Source: Choristoneura fumiferana
Taxonomy: Eukaryota > Arthropoda > Insecta > Lepidoptera > Tortricidae
Length of the DNA stretch: 64,000 bases
Direction of reading: 5' to 3'
Assembly: GCF_025370935.1 (NCBI RefSeq)
Contig: NC_133481.1
Location: 5,042,694-5,106,693, forward strand
In this document: positions 33,040 to 45,700 of the stretch, one piece after another
Position numbering within the stretch: position 1 is the stretch's first letter
Layout of the letters: each line of letters starts with the position of its first letter
Translations under genes and position numbers: made by a program
Notes under the pieces: generated by a model
What the model was told of the DNA's origin: nothing
Databases searched by the model: none
The model's input: the letters and a program-made list of their open reading frames with translations, nothing else

Positions 33040-36000
33040 ATGCTCCAATACACCATCTGCGCGCTGTTGGTGATAAGTCCAGGTAAATAGTACAAAATTA
33101 TAAAAAAAAATACTTTTCTACTATTCATGGAACTGTGTCAAAGTGTACGAGTAGCTGTGTCGTTTATATTATGACGCTGGGTCCACACGTTTGACACTCA
33201 GATAATCTTAAAGTAAGTATAGACTATGTTTGACGACCAGATGGCCTAGTGGTTAGAGAACCTGACTACGAAGCTTGAGGTCCCGGGTTCGATTCCCGTG
33301 TCGGGGCAGATATTTGTATGAAAAATACGAATGTTTGTTCTCGAGTCTTGGGTGTTTACTATGTATTTAAGTATGTATCTATCTATTTAATTAGGTATAT
33401 TTATCCGTTGCTTAGTACCCATAACACAAGCTTTGCTAAGCTTACTTTGGGACTAGGTCAATTGGTGTGAATTGTCCCGTGATATTTTTTTATGTTCCTG
33501 CCTTATTCTATCACGTAACTGCATCTTATGGAGTAGTGTGGACCCGGCATATACAATCAAAGAGTTATTTAATCAATGGCTAAAAAAACTGACGTATTTA
33601 TAATAAATCATACCTGTTTCACTCTTGTTTCACTATATTTTTTTCCAGTCTTATGTCGGCACATGCCCCGTTTCAACGAGCTTGATGCAGACGAGCAGCA
33701 GCTGTTCCGTGCAGCTTACGACACACCTTCGTACGACCACGACGAGTACCAGCACGAAAACGACCTCGAGCCTGGCAAACTGGACCTCCTAAAAGACGGA
33801 CTCTGGGCCATCAAGACCAAGATAAACGAACTCAAAGCCTTCGACAAGGCCATAGCGGCCAACATGCTGCAAACGAAGTTGAAGCTAAAGGAACTCTTGG
33901 AATACCATTTGGAAGGGCTTAAAAATAAACCACATTTGGAGCTGCTGGTGGAAAAGAAGAAGCCAAGTTACGCCCATCCTCAGGTACTTGCTTTATTGGG
34001 TGATTGATGGTTAGGGTTTCAAAAGCTTTGAGCTGTTTTATCTTGGATGCAATTGCTGGTGCGTGCTGTGTTATAATTGTCATGTAATCTTAGCTCCGTA
34101 GTCCTAACTTAACTTAAGATTCATACTCGTAAGTAAAAGTGCTCAATAGAAGACAATGCTACTTAGTTTGGATTTGAAGTGTAGAAGAGCTGTACCTACT
34201 AATTGCCCGGTATGTTTAAAACTTAAAGTCAATAGCAAGCTTTAGTACAACCGACCCTCATTTTGGTATCACAAGTACCTATGCTACCCGCATCTTCCTC
34301 TTACTACAAATATGGTATGGATATATCATTATTAAGCATTATGGTGGTCTTTAAAAAGTTGGAAATTAAATGGTATGTATGTACGGCCTTAATGTTAAGT
34401 GCATAAAGTCGTGTATACATATTTTTGTAACTTTGGCTGTGTCGATATCTTTGCCCTTGACTGTACGAGGACGTTATCTTACCATCGGTGAGACGACATA
34501 TCGATTATTTCAATTACATGTTATTCAATAAAAATATTTTTGGTCGTTAAAAATATAACTACCGCATAATTACAGAATATAGATAAAGAGACATAAAGCA
34601 CCTTGAACACGCCATATATATTTAGTCGCTTGTTTTAATGTATTATCTTCATGAGAAAATACAATTCTCAGAAATATTACCAACAGTCCTGTATCGGCGT
34701 GCCGAGGCACCTACATTATACTCGACAGAACCTCGATTGATTAGTTCCTTAACACAATAAAAGCAAAATGACACATGATATTATTTTACTAAACAAAGCA
34801 AAATCAATATTAAGCAATGTTTCAGGATACACAGCAGTTATTATCCATGTATTTCGTGCCTGCATTTTAAACATTCTTACTCGTATAAATTACTTTACCA
34901 CGCATTACTAGGTAATTATTTTCGCTATTTTCTGTCATCATTATCAACACACCCGGGACTATAATCAGGCCTTTGACATGAATTTTGGCCATGTTTCAGC
35001 AGCCGTTAACACAAATAGACAAGGTTATTTTTCCTATATAAGAGGCGAAATAAATCCTGTTTGTGTTATTAATTTAGTATGTGACACATTTGGGAAACAA
35101 GACATTGATCTGTTTGCCAGTAGAATCAATGCTAAATGTACAACATATGTATCATGGAAGAGAGACCCATATGCATTTAACATTGACGCTTTTACGCTTG
35201 ACTGGTCGGACATTACTTCTATGCATTTCCTCCATTTGCGATACTATCCCGATGTTTCCACAAAATTAAACAAGACAAAGCAAAAGGCGTTGTGGTGTTC
35301 CCAGTATGGACCTCTCAGCCGTGGTACCCTTTAGCTAAAACACTAATGATATCAAAACAAATTACACTAAAACCTAGTAAAAAATTGTTACTATCACCTT
35401 TCAGAACTCCACACCCGCTGAGCTCATCGCTTTCCCTGGCAGCCGCAATCTTCTGCGGCAAGCATTCCGACTTAGAAATTGCCATAACTATAGCCTCTCT
35501 AGCGGCAAGTACACTTAAACAATATAACACTACATATACTAAATGGTGGGCCTTTTGCAGACAGTACAAACTAGACGTGTACAAAGCATCAATACCTCAA
35601 ATTCTACAATTCTTAACATACAGATTTGAGGAAACGCCAGCTATAGCACTCTTAATACGGACAGGTCGGCACTAGCATTATTAATGGAAGGTAGTATAGG
35701 CACGGATGATAGGATCGCAAGATTTATTAAGGGAGTGTACAGACTACGACCACCAATCCCAAAATATGTGAGTATGTGGGACCCTTCAAGAGTGCTGCGC
35801 TTATTAACAAACTGGCCAGAAAATAGTTTTTTAAGCTTGGAAAAAGTCACCAAAAAACTGTCGATTCTTTTAGCTTTAGCTTCAGCTCAGCGGGTTCAAA
35901 CATTGTCTGCCATAAAAATTAATAATATTAACGAATATGAGTCAAAAATTTTAATCAATATCACAGATGTAATAAAAACCTCAGTTAGTACTAAATCTCA

Positions 36001-39000
36001 ACCCACCATTAACCTGCCATTTTTTGAAAGTAACCCTCAAATTTGTCCAGCCAGAGCTCTTAAAGCATATTTAAATAAAACAAAATTAATAAGAAATAAT
36101 GAACCTTACCTTTGGATTACATTTAAAAAACCACACAGAAGAGCATCAAGTCAAAGCATCAGTCGATGGATAAAATGTGTTATGTCAGAGAGTGGAATTG
36201 ACACCTCCACATTCAGCTCACATAGCACAAGACATGCTGCTTCTTCAATCGCAAAAAGCGCGGTGTTCAGTGGGACATTATTAGGAAAGCGGCTGGATGG
36301 ACAAAAAATTCAAATACATTCGCAAAATTTTATGATGTACCAATTATTGACGATAGCTCATCACAAGGGAGCTTTGCTATGGCAGTACTAGGAAATAATT
36401 AAAGACATTTTAAGAATTAGCCTTACAACATGATGATTGTGATTTATAATTATTATTATTATTGTTTGTAGTTAACTAATTGTACTACAAAGCTAAATAA
36501 AGTTGATGATTGTAACAGATGTTTCTTTCAGAATACTTCGATACATCATCATTTACCTGCTCATCATTGCTGACAACTCTGAACATCTACACTGTTTAAT
36601 TCAATTATATTTCAGATTACCATGAAATAAAATTAAGAATTAAACGAGCTTACCTGTAAGCGAAGTCTGATTCTAATTTTTTGAATGGTAATCTGAAATA
36701 TAATTACCCACCCAGCCCTAGACTAAACCCATGAAGCAATGATGAGGTACATTCACAAGACATCAACTATTTAGATAGATCAATGGCTTGTGAATCTTCG
36801 ACAAGCCATAATGTGCTTTACTGACTGAGTAAACTACATTTTGGCTTTCTCTCTCTAAAATAAGTGACGTATCTAGTGTTGTCACATAAAGAACAAATAT
36901 CTTTAGACGTTTTTTCTTTTCTAAACTTCCGCGATGCCAACGAGTTAGGGAAAGGTACTACACTGTTTAATTCAATTATATTTCAGATTACCATTCAAAA
37001 AATTAGAATCAGACTTCGCTTACAGGTAAGCTCGTTTAATTCTTAATAATAAGGTATACTGCGCGGTTTAAGCGTAGCGTGTAGGGAATTTTTACAGCGT
37101 TAAACACAACCAAGGGTATGTTGGAAGGGGATGTATGGGCTTAGTTGGCGCCAGTATCTAGGTATTTCATAAAAGCAGAAAACACGGGATGCAAAACTAG
37201 GGGAGAGCAGGTAGGATTCGTACACTTTTTACTCTAGGCCTTGTAAAAATTAACCAGTAACTAATTTCAAAATAATTGAAATACTACCACATGGCCTATA
37301 TATCTAGTTACCATAGTAGTATTCGTTAGAGTTGCCAAATAGCAACATTTCAAAGTTGTGACTGTTTTTCCAAAAAATGAGAAACGTACGAAAGCACCTC
37401 ACGCTCGGGGTAGCTTCGTACACGGTGGAAGGCACATTCGTACATAGTGGGGACCCTCCGTACAGAGTCACAAAATAGCAATTTATACAAACTACAAATA
37501 TACTATAAATATTATAATTCAGTCTTAATGAAAATCTCAGTTTTTTTTTATTAATTGCTTAGTCTAAATAATACTTTAGAAAACCCCGTGATGTTGTTGT
37601 TCAAAGCATCCTCTTCAGCAGTCGTAATACTTGATTCGACGCAAATTTTCGAGCTAAACACATGCTTTGGGATTGTACCTACCATCGTTTTCAGGAACTG
37701 TTTTCTTGTGGAACTTTTCTAAGCGAGTTTCAATTGTTGTAGATTTGATACCGTATTTTTGACCGCTTTTCTAATAGACAAGGCTTTGTCTAACACCTCC
37801 TGCATACCAGATTTCATTGTTTCTTCGTCTACCTGCTCTGTTCGAGTTCCCTTTTTAGGGTTCTGTACCCCAAAAAGTATCAACGTAACTCTATTATTGA
37901 GACTCCGCTGTCTGTCTGTCTGTCTGTCCGTCCGTCTGTCACAGGGCTGTCTCTCTTGAGTCGTAATAGTTACACTTAAAATTTTCACAGATTATGTAGC
38001 CGCTATAACAATAACTACTAAAAACAGAATAAAATAAATATTTAAGGGGGGCTCCCATACAACAAACGTGATTGTTTTACTGTGTTTTTGCTTGATATTA
38101 ATAACGGCAACAGGTAGACGCTTGAAATATTCACAGAATTTTTAGTTGTATAATCCCTTTAAGAATAAAAAAAATAAAAAATAAAATAAATATTTAAGGG
38201 GGCTCCCATACAGCAAACTTGATTCTTTGCCATTTTTTTGCTAACGTCTAATGTTGAGTAGATAATGGTACGGAACCCTTTGTGCGCGAGTCCGACTCGC
38301 ACTTTGCCGGTTTTTTAATTTACGTATATTCGAGGCATGACACGGAAACAATAAAAGAATATATAAATATTAACGCGGGGTACATTCGTACAGTACGAAT
38401 CTACCCCACTCATCAATGAACGAAGGCGCCCCAACACAAAAAAGCAACAAATTAAATCACAATAAAAATACCCGTTAAGATTATGTCAAAAATAACGTTA
38501 ACACGAAAAACTAGAGCATTAACATATAACCCATGGATAATCACGTAAGCGATTTGAGAAAAAGTTATTAGAGATAAACGCATTCAAAACTGAATCCAAA
38601 AATTACTTATGTGGAGCGAAAACACGTTTCGATCTGCCCTGACGAAGCTGGCCGCCGCAATGCCGCTCCGCTCCGCGGTCTGCCTATGCGTGTGAGTGGG
38701 AGTCACGCACACAAATACAATCGCATCAATGTGTATTGGTAGTGAAGATATGACTACTGTACGAATGCTCCCTCTGTACGAAGCCTACCTGCTCTCCCCT
38801 ACTTATGACTTTTAGTTACTTAATTTATTGAATCAGGCGTTACTTTGCGGAGGTCCATATCATTGAACTAAAATAATTTCCTTGCTCACCCGCAAGCATG
38901 CATTTGCATTTGCTTGCTTGCGGGTGAGCAAGGAAATTATTTTAGTTCATTTTTAGTTACTTTCCAAAAAACCCTGTTTTTAGTCATGTGACGCTAATTT

Positions 39001-39172
39001 TTACAGACGCTTTCTTTACTTTATTACGGGATATCATTCCAGTAATGCTGTCTAGATGTTTATTGGTTCTTTGTTCCAGGCCCCCGCCTACCCAGTCGCG
39101 TACGAGCCTCAGCCGCAATACGCGCCGGCGCCGGCGCCGGTGTACCACCACGACCCCTACTACGGCCACTAA
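33040..39172 (+). CDS. Small secreted protein of unknown function
   Basis: Exons are 33040-33082, 33649-33983 and 39080-39172 (TAA stop). AG/GT borders and phases (1, then 0) fit and give 156 aa. Residues 1-18 (MLQYTICALLVISPVLCR) form a clear signal peptide split by the first intron. The middle (about 19-125) is charged, predicted largely helical, with LLKDGLWAIKTKINELKAF and KLKLKELLEYHLEGLK. The tail is low-complexity and rich in Pro, Ala, Tyr and His (QYAPAPAPVYHHDPYYGH). I do not recognise the family. The secretion signal, the tyrosine-rich tail and the adjacent cuticular gene make a cuticle or extracellular-matrix role possible, but this is inference. The second intron holds a DIRS-like remnant. 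An aataaa at 39330-39335 fits as its poly(A) signal. Confidence 0.8.
33233..33488 (+). mobile_element. tRNA-derived SINE, family B, well preserved
   Basis: The A-box (tggcctagtggttagagaac) and B-box (cgggttcgattcccg) are near-consensus, and the body matches 10753-11000. It lies in intron 1 of the secreted-protein gene. The preserved promoter boxes suggest a younger insertion. Confidence 0.9.
34978..36402 (+). pseudogene. DIRS-like retroelement remnant (RNase H, tyrosine recombinase)
   Basis: The first part (QDIDLFASRINAKCTTYVSW, then DAFTLDWSD) is the end of a DIRS-type RNase H. The next frame (FPVWTSQPWYPL, ASYSTLNTDRSALALL) is the linker and N-terminal recombinase region. The last gives the tyrosine-recombinase core: Arg in AQRVQT, SHSTRHAASS (HxxR box), then AGWTKNSNTFAKFYDVPI with the nucleophile Tyr in another frame. 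At least three frameshifts (near 35290, 35638 and 36290) break it, and the reverse transcriptase is missing, so it is dead. It lies in intron 2 of the secreted-protein gene. Confidence 0.85.
36590..37050. repeat. Inverted repeats beside the DIRS-like remnant
   Basis: ctgtttaattcaattatatt occurs at 36591 and 36962. The word aagcgaagtctgattctaat at 36660 is the complement of attagaatcagacttcgctt at 37003. Inverted terminal and internal complementary repeats like these are typical of DIRS elements and probably mark its 3' end. Confidence 0.65.
37198..38801. mobile_element. 1.6-kb element with 27-bp inverted ends, no transposase
   Basis: taggggagagcaggtagg, then ttcgtac, at the left faces gtacgaa and cctacctgctctccccta at the right. 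Subterminal ttcgtac/gtacgaa words recur many times near both ends, as transposase-binding repeats do. A different repeat (37853-38318) is nested inside. The superfamily is unknown. Confidence 0.7.
37853..38318. repeat. Nested 'ggttctgtacccc' repeat
   Basis: It begins agggttctgtaccccaaa with a ctgtctgtctgtccgtccg tract and ends tacggaaccctttgtgcgcg, then ctttgccggtttttt. It is a common lepidopteran repeat type; a related piece is at 60361-60600. Confidence 0.7.
38865..38948. repeat. Short perfect palindrome
   Basis: gaactaaaataatttccttg and ctcacccgcaagca pair base for base with tgcttgcgggtgag and caaggaaattattttagttc across a loop of about 16 bases. Confidence 0.85.
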
Positions 39173-39329
39173 ACCTCCAGGACTAAGCAATTGTGCAAGC
39201 GACCCAAACCCAGAAAATTAGAACTGGCTTTTAATTACATTAATCTCTCATTTTCTTTACTTCAAGAAGAAATTAAGAGTAGACTGTTGAATTGTTTTTG
39301 AATTATTTTTAATGTTGTCGAATTTTTTT

Positions 39330-39335
39330 AATAAA
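39330..39335 (+). terminator. Poly(A) signal of the secreted-protein gene
   Basis: Canonical aataaa 158 bases after the stop codon, followed by a tgtaatgtt-type GT-rich tract. Confidence 0.7.
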
Positions 39336-39737
39336 GTATGTAATGTTAAAAATTATATGTATTTTACTCTCGTGCATTGCTAGAGCTGACGTGTCCTAAG
39401 AAAGTGCAGTAATGAATTAATTCTTAATTGGGAAGGTCATTGTAGGATTGCTGAGCGGCGTAGTTGACCGCGGCGCGCGCGCAAGGCACACGTGTACTAG
39501 AAGTGAACCGCTTCTGCCAATTCGAAATTCGAATATAGGGCTTGAAGACTTCGCTTAGTTTTACATGTGGCCAGGAGCCTTTTGCGTGGAACTTAAACCA
39601 TTTTACCATGTTGTCGAAGCGAATCGTGTAGAATAAGATTTAGTACCATCCAAGATGCCTTTGTTACAAATCCCTGATAGAGTGGACATGTCGTTATCAA
39701 TCCAGTAGTATCAGGTGTATTCCCATTCTGGTGCGAG

Positions 39738-42700
39738 ATGAGGAACGAATTCACGTGGATGCTATTTCTGGTAAGAATCTATTTATTTTTATTTGTTACT
39801 AAACTAGATCGTATGAAAGACTATGTCGATGAAAGAAATGTGATGAAATTGTTTTTGTTTGCCTTTTAGGGGTTCATAGTTTAAGATAACGTCAGTGTCT
39901 GGTGATTGATTGACTTTCTTTAATGATCCGGAACAGGGCTTAAGTATGTATCCAATACTCTGTATTTTTTTTATTTAGGTACTTTTCACTTACGTTAATG
40001 AATCCTTTAAACAAATCGGTATGCTGACGCTGTGTCAAATCGAACCTTTCTCGTAAGCTTTACTTTATTATTAGACCAAACCTTTTCAGGCGCCAGGTAC
40101 GCGATATATGTATGTATGCGAGCACCTATCTCCAACAAGACTGCTAGGTGGTACTAAGTTTTTTTCTTTTTATCGTACAGTATCTTTTATTCGGCGGACT
40201 TATAATTAGAAAGGGAATCGAGCAGTACTGTCTTGCTTTACGTAGGTACTTTATAGTGGAACGGTTTGTCTGATTATATTATGCTATTACGCAGGTGTAG
40301 ATTTCCTCACGATGTTTTTATTAAACACTCATGAGATATCTCAAATATAAATACCTAACCTTAATTATTGTACCTACTTAAACTGCCCGCCCTAGAGTTA
40401 ATCGAGTACCTACCTATACATAAACCCAAAGACCCTTTGCCCGCTTCGAAGAGTATAATATGTTGTACCTATTATAGTTTTATATCCGTGCAGTAGGTAA
40501 TTGTACCACGGTATTTTTTAAACTCGTTTCTCAAAAGGAAAAAGGATAACGCTAATTTTTTTTTTCAGTATAAAGGTAATTTTGGGTTCTTCTTACTCAG
40601 AATAACGAGCTCACATTGATTTTGACGAAGAAAAGAAATGACACCAATTTGGCAATTTTCCATAAAGAATTTGTGTCCACACAACTCTTATAAATTGTAT
40701 CAAAAAAAGTCACAAAACTGACGAAAAATGGGGACACTTTTTTCTTCGTCCAAATCAATAGTGCTATTACGATTCTGAGTAAAAAGAATCCCAAAGTTAC
40801 CAAATTCTGAAAAAAAAATGCGTCATTTAAAGTGAATGCCCAAAAGCGAAACCCTTATCAGGATCACACACAGATATAGGTAGGTACCTACCTACTTTTA
40901 GGTATCAGCTAGGACCTATTAGTTACCAACCTAGCTGCTAGGTAGTATGCGGTTGGCCAGCAAAGGCAAGTCTCGAATGTTATTCCTCATTTACTAGATC
41001 ACACGCCGCAACCCAAGGCCGCTAACTCATAACTGTTTCATAACACAGCTGCTTAGGTAGTAAGTACTAGTGATAAGCAGTTCCTTCCTCTGACGAAAAT
41101 AATTCATTCATTGTGCAAAATAATACATTTATTGAGCAAAATGTGTGTAGGTATGTGTATATATAGGTACCGGGTGTGGCCTGTAATATAAGCAAATAAT
41201 TAAAACATAGATTATACTCGTCAAACTGAACAACATTAGTTCAGCGACTTTTAAAAATAATTCGTTTTTTCATTTTTGTTACACTTTAAAGTTTATTCGA
41301 AGAAGCAATGTATGTAGCGTGTCAGGCGACGCAGTTGTGTTCTAGGATGGCGTATATTGATAGCAGTATTTAATTTGTATGAAAAAAGGAAAATAAAAGA
41401 CTCCATTACTTTTTAAAAGTCGCTGAACTAATGTTGTTCAGATTGACGAGGACGATCTGTTTTAATTTTTTGCTCGTTTTGGGTACAGGCCGCACCCGGT
41501 ATGTAAAACTTAAGTTCAGTTCATTTCTTCATTTAAGTCATAGGTAGACCAACTGGGTTCAAAAGCAATCAACAACATCGACTGTCGATGTCGTACGTTA
41601 CCAGAAACCATTTAAGAATTAAGTTCTCATTACCATGTTTGTTTTTACTTCGCGTAGCTACGTTGATTATATTGAATGAAAAATTAATGGCATTATATTC
41701 AAGAAGAATATGACAATGCAAATATTTATACTTGGAAACCATCTAGTTCGTTATAAAATTGACACTGTCTTAAGCATAATGGCGTAGAAATTATCTTACA
41801 CTAGCGGCGGCAAACATACCGGACGTGCTACAGAAACGGGGGAGCCTCCACAGAGTACATTGAATATATAGAAAGGAGTCTCAACAACTACCTTAGGGTA
41901 TTTTATTCAAAATTTAGGGTACTTTTTAGGGTAAAATTTTTCGAATGAGATGTACGATTTCAAGAAAAAAAATACTGCACATGATTATAGAAGCCAAGAA
42001 TGTTTCGAAACGGTGTAGTAGTTTAGCTATTAATTGTAGGCAAGGCTAGAATTACAATATTGACTTGTCTATCGCATTGGGCATGCCTGTAATAATAGAT
42101 TTAAGTTTTGCAAATTATAAAAATAAATATAATATAAATAAATAAATATTAGTTTATTAATAAATTACATTTATTTGCTTAGTTTTTATTTAAAAAAAAT
42201 TAGGGTAAAAAAAATTAACTGCCTAATTGAGGGTACTTTCGCGTAGCGTTAAGGTAAAAAAATCTGAGGTGGCAACACTGTCGCGCGCGTAATCCACACA
42301 TGGATCTTACAGTTGAATAGCAATTCCTGGACTTTAATAAATCTCGTTGATGTTGCGTTAAAAATCACCGTGCATAATTTTATAATTCTAAGCCCGATTG
42401 AAATTTGTAGATTTTATCCCTATTCTGTCCTGTGGGAATATCGGGATTAAAAGTGGCCTACATATAGGTATGTTTTATTTCAGACGATATCAATTTCATC
42501 TAAATCCGTCCAGCCGTTTTATAGGCTGATGATGATTAGTGACAGACAATTACTTATTCTGTGGTGACATTAATTTCACCGGCTGTCCTATATACTTCGA
42601 AGTGAATTATAATTTTAATAAGATGATAAATAAGTGTTATGTTGGTTGATCGAAATTGCAAGACAGAAATTTCTTTTATCCGATTAACTAGGCATATTCA

Positions 42701-45700
42701 AATTCGTCAAATCAAGGTCGTCTAGCATTTTGACAAAACATCTGTCAATTGGAAACACATTTCGCAAACATTATATTTAGCGTCGATTGTTATTCAGTTT
42801 GGTCAAATCTCGCAATCTAATTTCAACCCACTGATCGATTACTTCCATACTTATTGCTTTTTGGTATTTAATTTACATTTATTTAGAATAAAAAAAATGT
42901 AAGAAGTATAGTTTACATTCATTTATTCCTGGAAATTAAATTTTCCAGTTTCGTTTTTATTTTCACGGTTTTATTTTGAAATGATTTTTTCCAAGTTATT
43001 CAGAAATAAATATTTTTTTCAAAAAAACATGTTGAAATGTTTAGCCGTGTAAAATCGCTTGTGTTGTGTACCTCTTGTATAACTTTATAACAGTTTTAAT
43101 CAAAAAAATGATATGGTATAGTGCAGTTACCTCACCTGCATTAATAATATCTGCCTCAGCGGAGCGTGCAAAAATATTTGACACGTCCTACCGGCTCTAG
43201 AGACTCTATCTCAAGAAATAGAGTCTTATCAGATAATACATTTATGCGCGCTTTGTTGTCTAATATCGGTATAAGCAAATAAACAAGTAATTAGGACTTA
43301 CGTACCTTGTACGTTGGCTCTAGATTGTCTGGTCGACGCTTCGTTATAAGAAAGAATTAAAAACTGCATTATATTCTCGTGTAAATCAGAGTCTTGTTGA
43401 TTAAAGCGCAAGTCTTTAGCACATTTCCTTTATTGTTTATCTCCACAGCTTTATACATACTCAAACTAATTACCACGGCAGGCACAATCTTCGGCGCTAT
43501 ACAGGTGTCTTAAATTAATCCAGAATACTTCGGCAGGTTTTGTTAGTTTGATTGAGCATGAAATTGACCTGTAAATGTCTCTTGTTTTTTTTACTGTGGT
43601 TAGTTTGGTTCTTACGAAATTTTCCGCGTTTTGGATCAAAAAACTTGAATTTATCTAACACCTACTTGTACTTAGACTGTTTATCGAGCGATTTTTATGA
43701 ATTTTATTTATTTCGGGATGTTGGAAACGGTTAACAATTTCAATGAATTTTGCTGATGGTTTTCAGGAGCGAGTAATCAATCTAGCTTGGTCTTACTCCC
43801 GGGAAAATGTGCATAGGAGAAATTTGTGTCTGTACACCTGTCCAGTGGTGGTGTAGGGGTATGGCACGCAGCAAGGAATGCTGAGGACCTGGGTTCGATT
43901 CCCAGTGCTGGTCTCTTTTTCTGGTTTTTCTGTGCATCTATGTTTCAGTTTGTATACTCAGCGGCACAAAATTTGGCCCACTCTCCATACAAAATAACCT
44001 ATTTTTGCATACATTTGAGGGCCAGATTTTTTGCCGCTCAGTATACTTTCGATACTTATATATTTTACGGGATGACCGGAAAAGTAACAAAAATTTGGAG
44101 TTGAAATAAAAAATACAAAAAGACTCCAAAAACCAATCTTAGCTAGTTATTAGTAACTTGGCTGGGGCTTATAGCTGTACTGATCGCGTCTGTCTACAGA
44201 ATCTCCCTGTATGTAAGCTTAATTATTCCTCTGGTCATTACAAGTCCAATAAAATATTGCAATAACATGGCCCCAGCAAGTGGGCAGTGCCTTCGTTAAA
44301 CGCTTAATAATAATGGCGGATGCTTTAAACCCTAAAATGTCAGTGTGATCTTTATCAAACTGGATCGCGAGTTGCGAGCGCAGAACGAATCGCTTCAGAT
44401 GAGGGCGAAACTGGTCTACTTCCTGTTGTATGCACCCACATGACAACAGCGCATAGTCATTCTCATAATTCATCGATAGGTGTCTCTTTTTTAAAGGCCT
44501 GGTCAGACAAGGACGCATGTATCGATCCGTGAGTTGTATTTCTTGTGCAGCCTTTGAGCGATGATACGAATGTTAATTGTTACAATTTTGCTCGGACAAA
44601 CAACGGGTACAAACAAAGGCGGCATTTCTTTTTAATTAAGTGGCGATAGTTAACTTGCAAATTTGACGAGTTAAGTAGACAGCCTAATAAGACGTCCAAC
44701 AGCGGGTCTAGATAACAGTTGATGCATATAATACAAAGAAACTAGTATTTCAATGCGACTTGAACCATGTCTGGCAGTTGAATTAAAATTCTCACACTTC
44801 ATTTCTGCGTCGCTAGACTTAGCGGTTGAAAATTAAGGATTTTGGTTGCATAGGTATAAAGTATGTATGTATATCCTAATCCCGTAGGAATATCGGAATA
44901 AAAGTAACTTATGCATTGTGTTATTTTAGAAACCTAGCTGTCTACATTTCAAATATCAACTAAAACCGTTCAGCCGTTTGAGCGTGAAATAAGCACTCAC
45001 AAGTTTCGCATTTAAAATAATTGTAGGATTTTCAGCAAGTTCAATTAAAGCTCAATTTACATTTTAGTTCATACGGTTAATAACTACACCTAACAGACGT
45101 AGCTGTGGCAAATGTGGCATGCGGCTACATTTCGTCACTATTTACTCTAAAAATGCTCGTATCTCAATATCGATAACTTTTCTGGGTGAACTTTATAAAA
45201 ATATTATTATATTATTGGTTTCAGATGGGATCTTTCAAAGTAGGTTAGGTAACTATATAGATATACCTACCTATTGTCGTTCCAATCTTTTATTTAACTT
45301 TTGACAGATCACGCACGTGAAGTTTTACAATAATTTTCGGTACAATGTACTACAGAGAATACCGTACTTCATGGACGGGTACCGCCCACTTAGTGATTTC
45401 CCATTCGTAATGAATGACCATAGACTATAAAAACCGTTTTGACGTAAATCGATTTTATAAATAAAACATAGTCATTTAAAATTATTGTGATTATATTTTA
45501 TATCAAAATCATTTTAAAATAATAAATACATTAGTTAATATGCCTTTGAGATTAAAAAGTTAAATTAACTAAAATAGGCACTGTAGTACTATTTTTAATT
45601 ATACCTACCACTGGCGTCGCTGCCGCGTCCAATTTTGCCGCTTCATAATTGACAAAATTACTAAATTACCGTCGGAAGTGATAAACATATTAACTGAACA

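Noticed and set aside
33238..33310. tRNA-like sequence with A and B boxes
   Set aside because: It belongs to a SINE shared with 10753-11000, and no acceptor-stem pairing was apparent; not called a tRNA gene.
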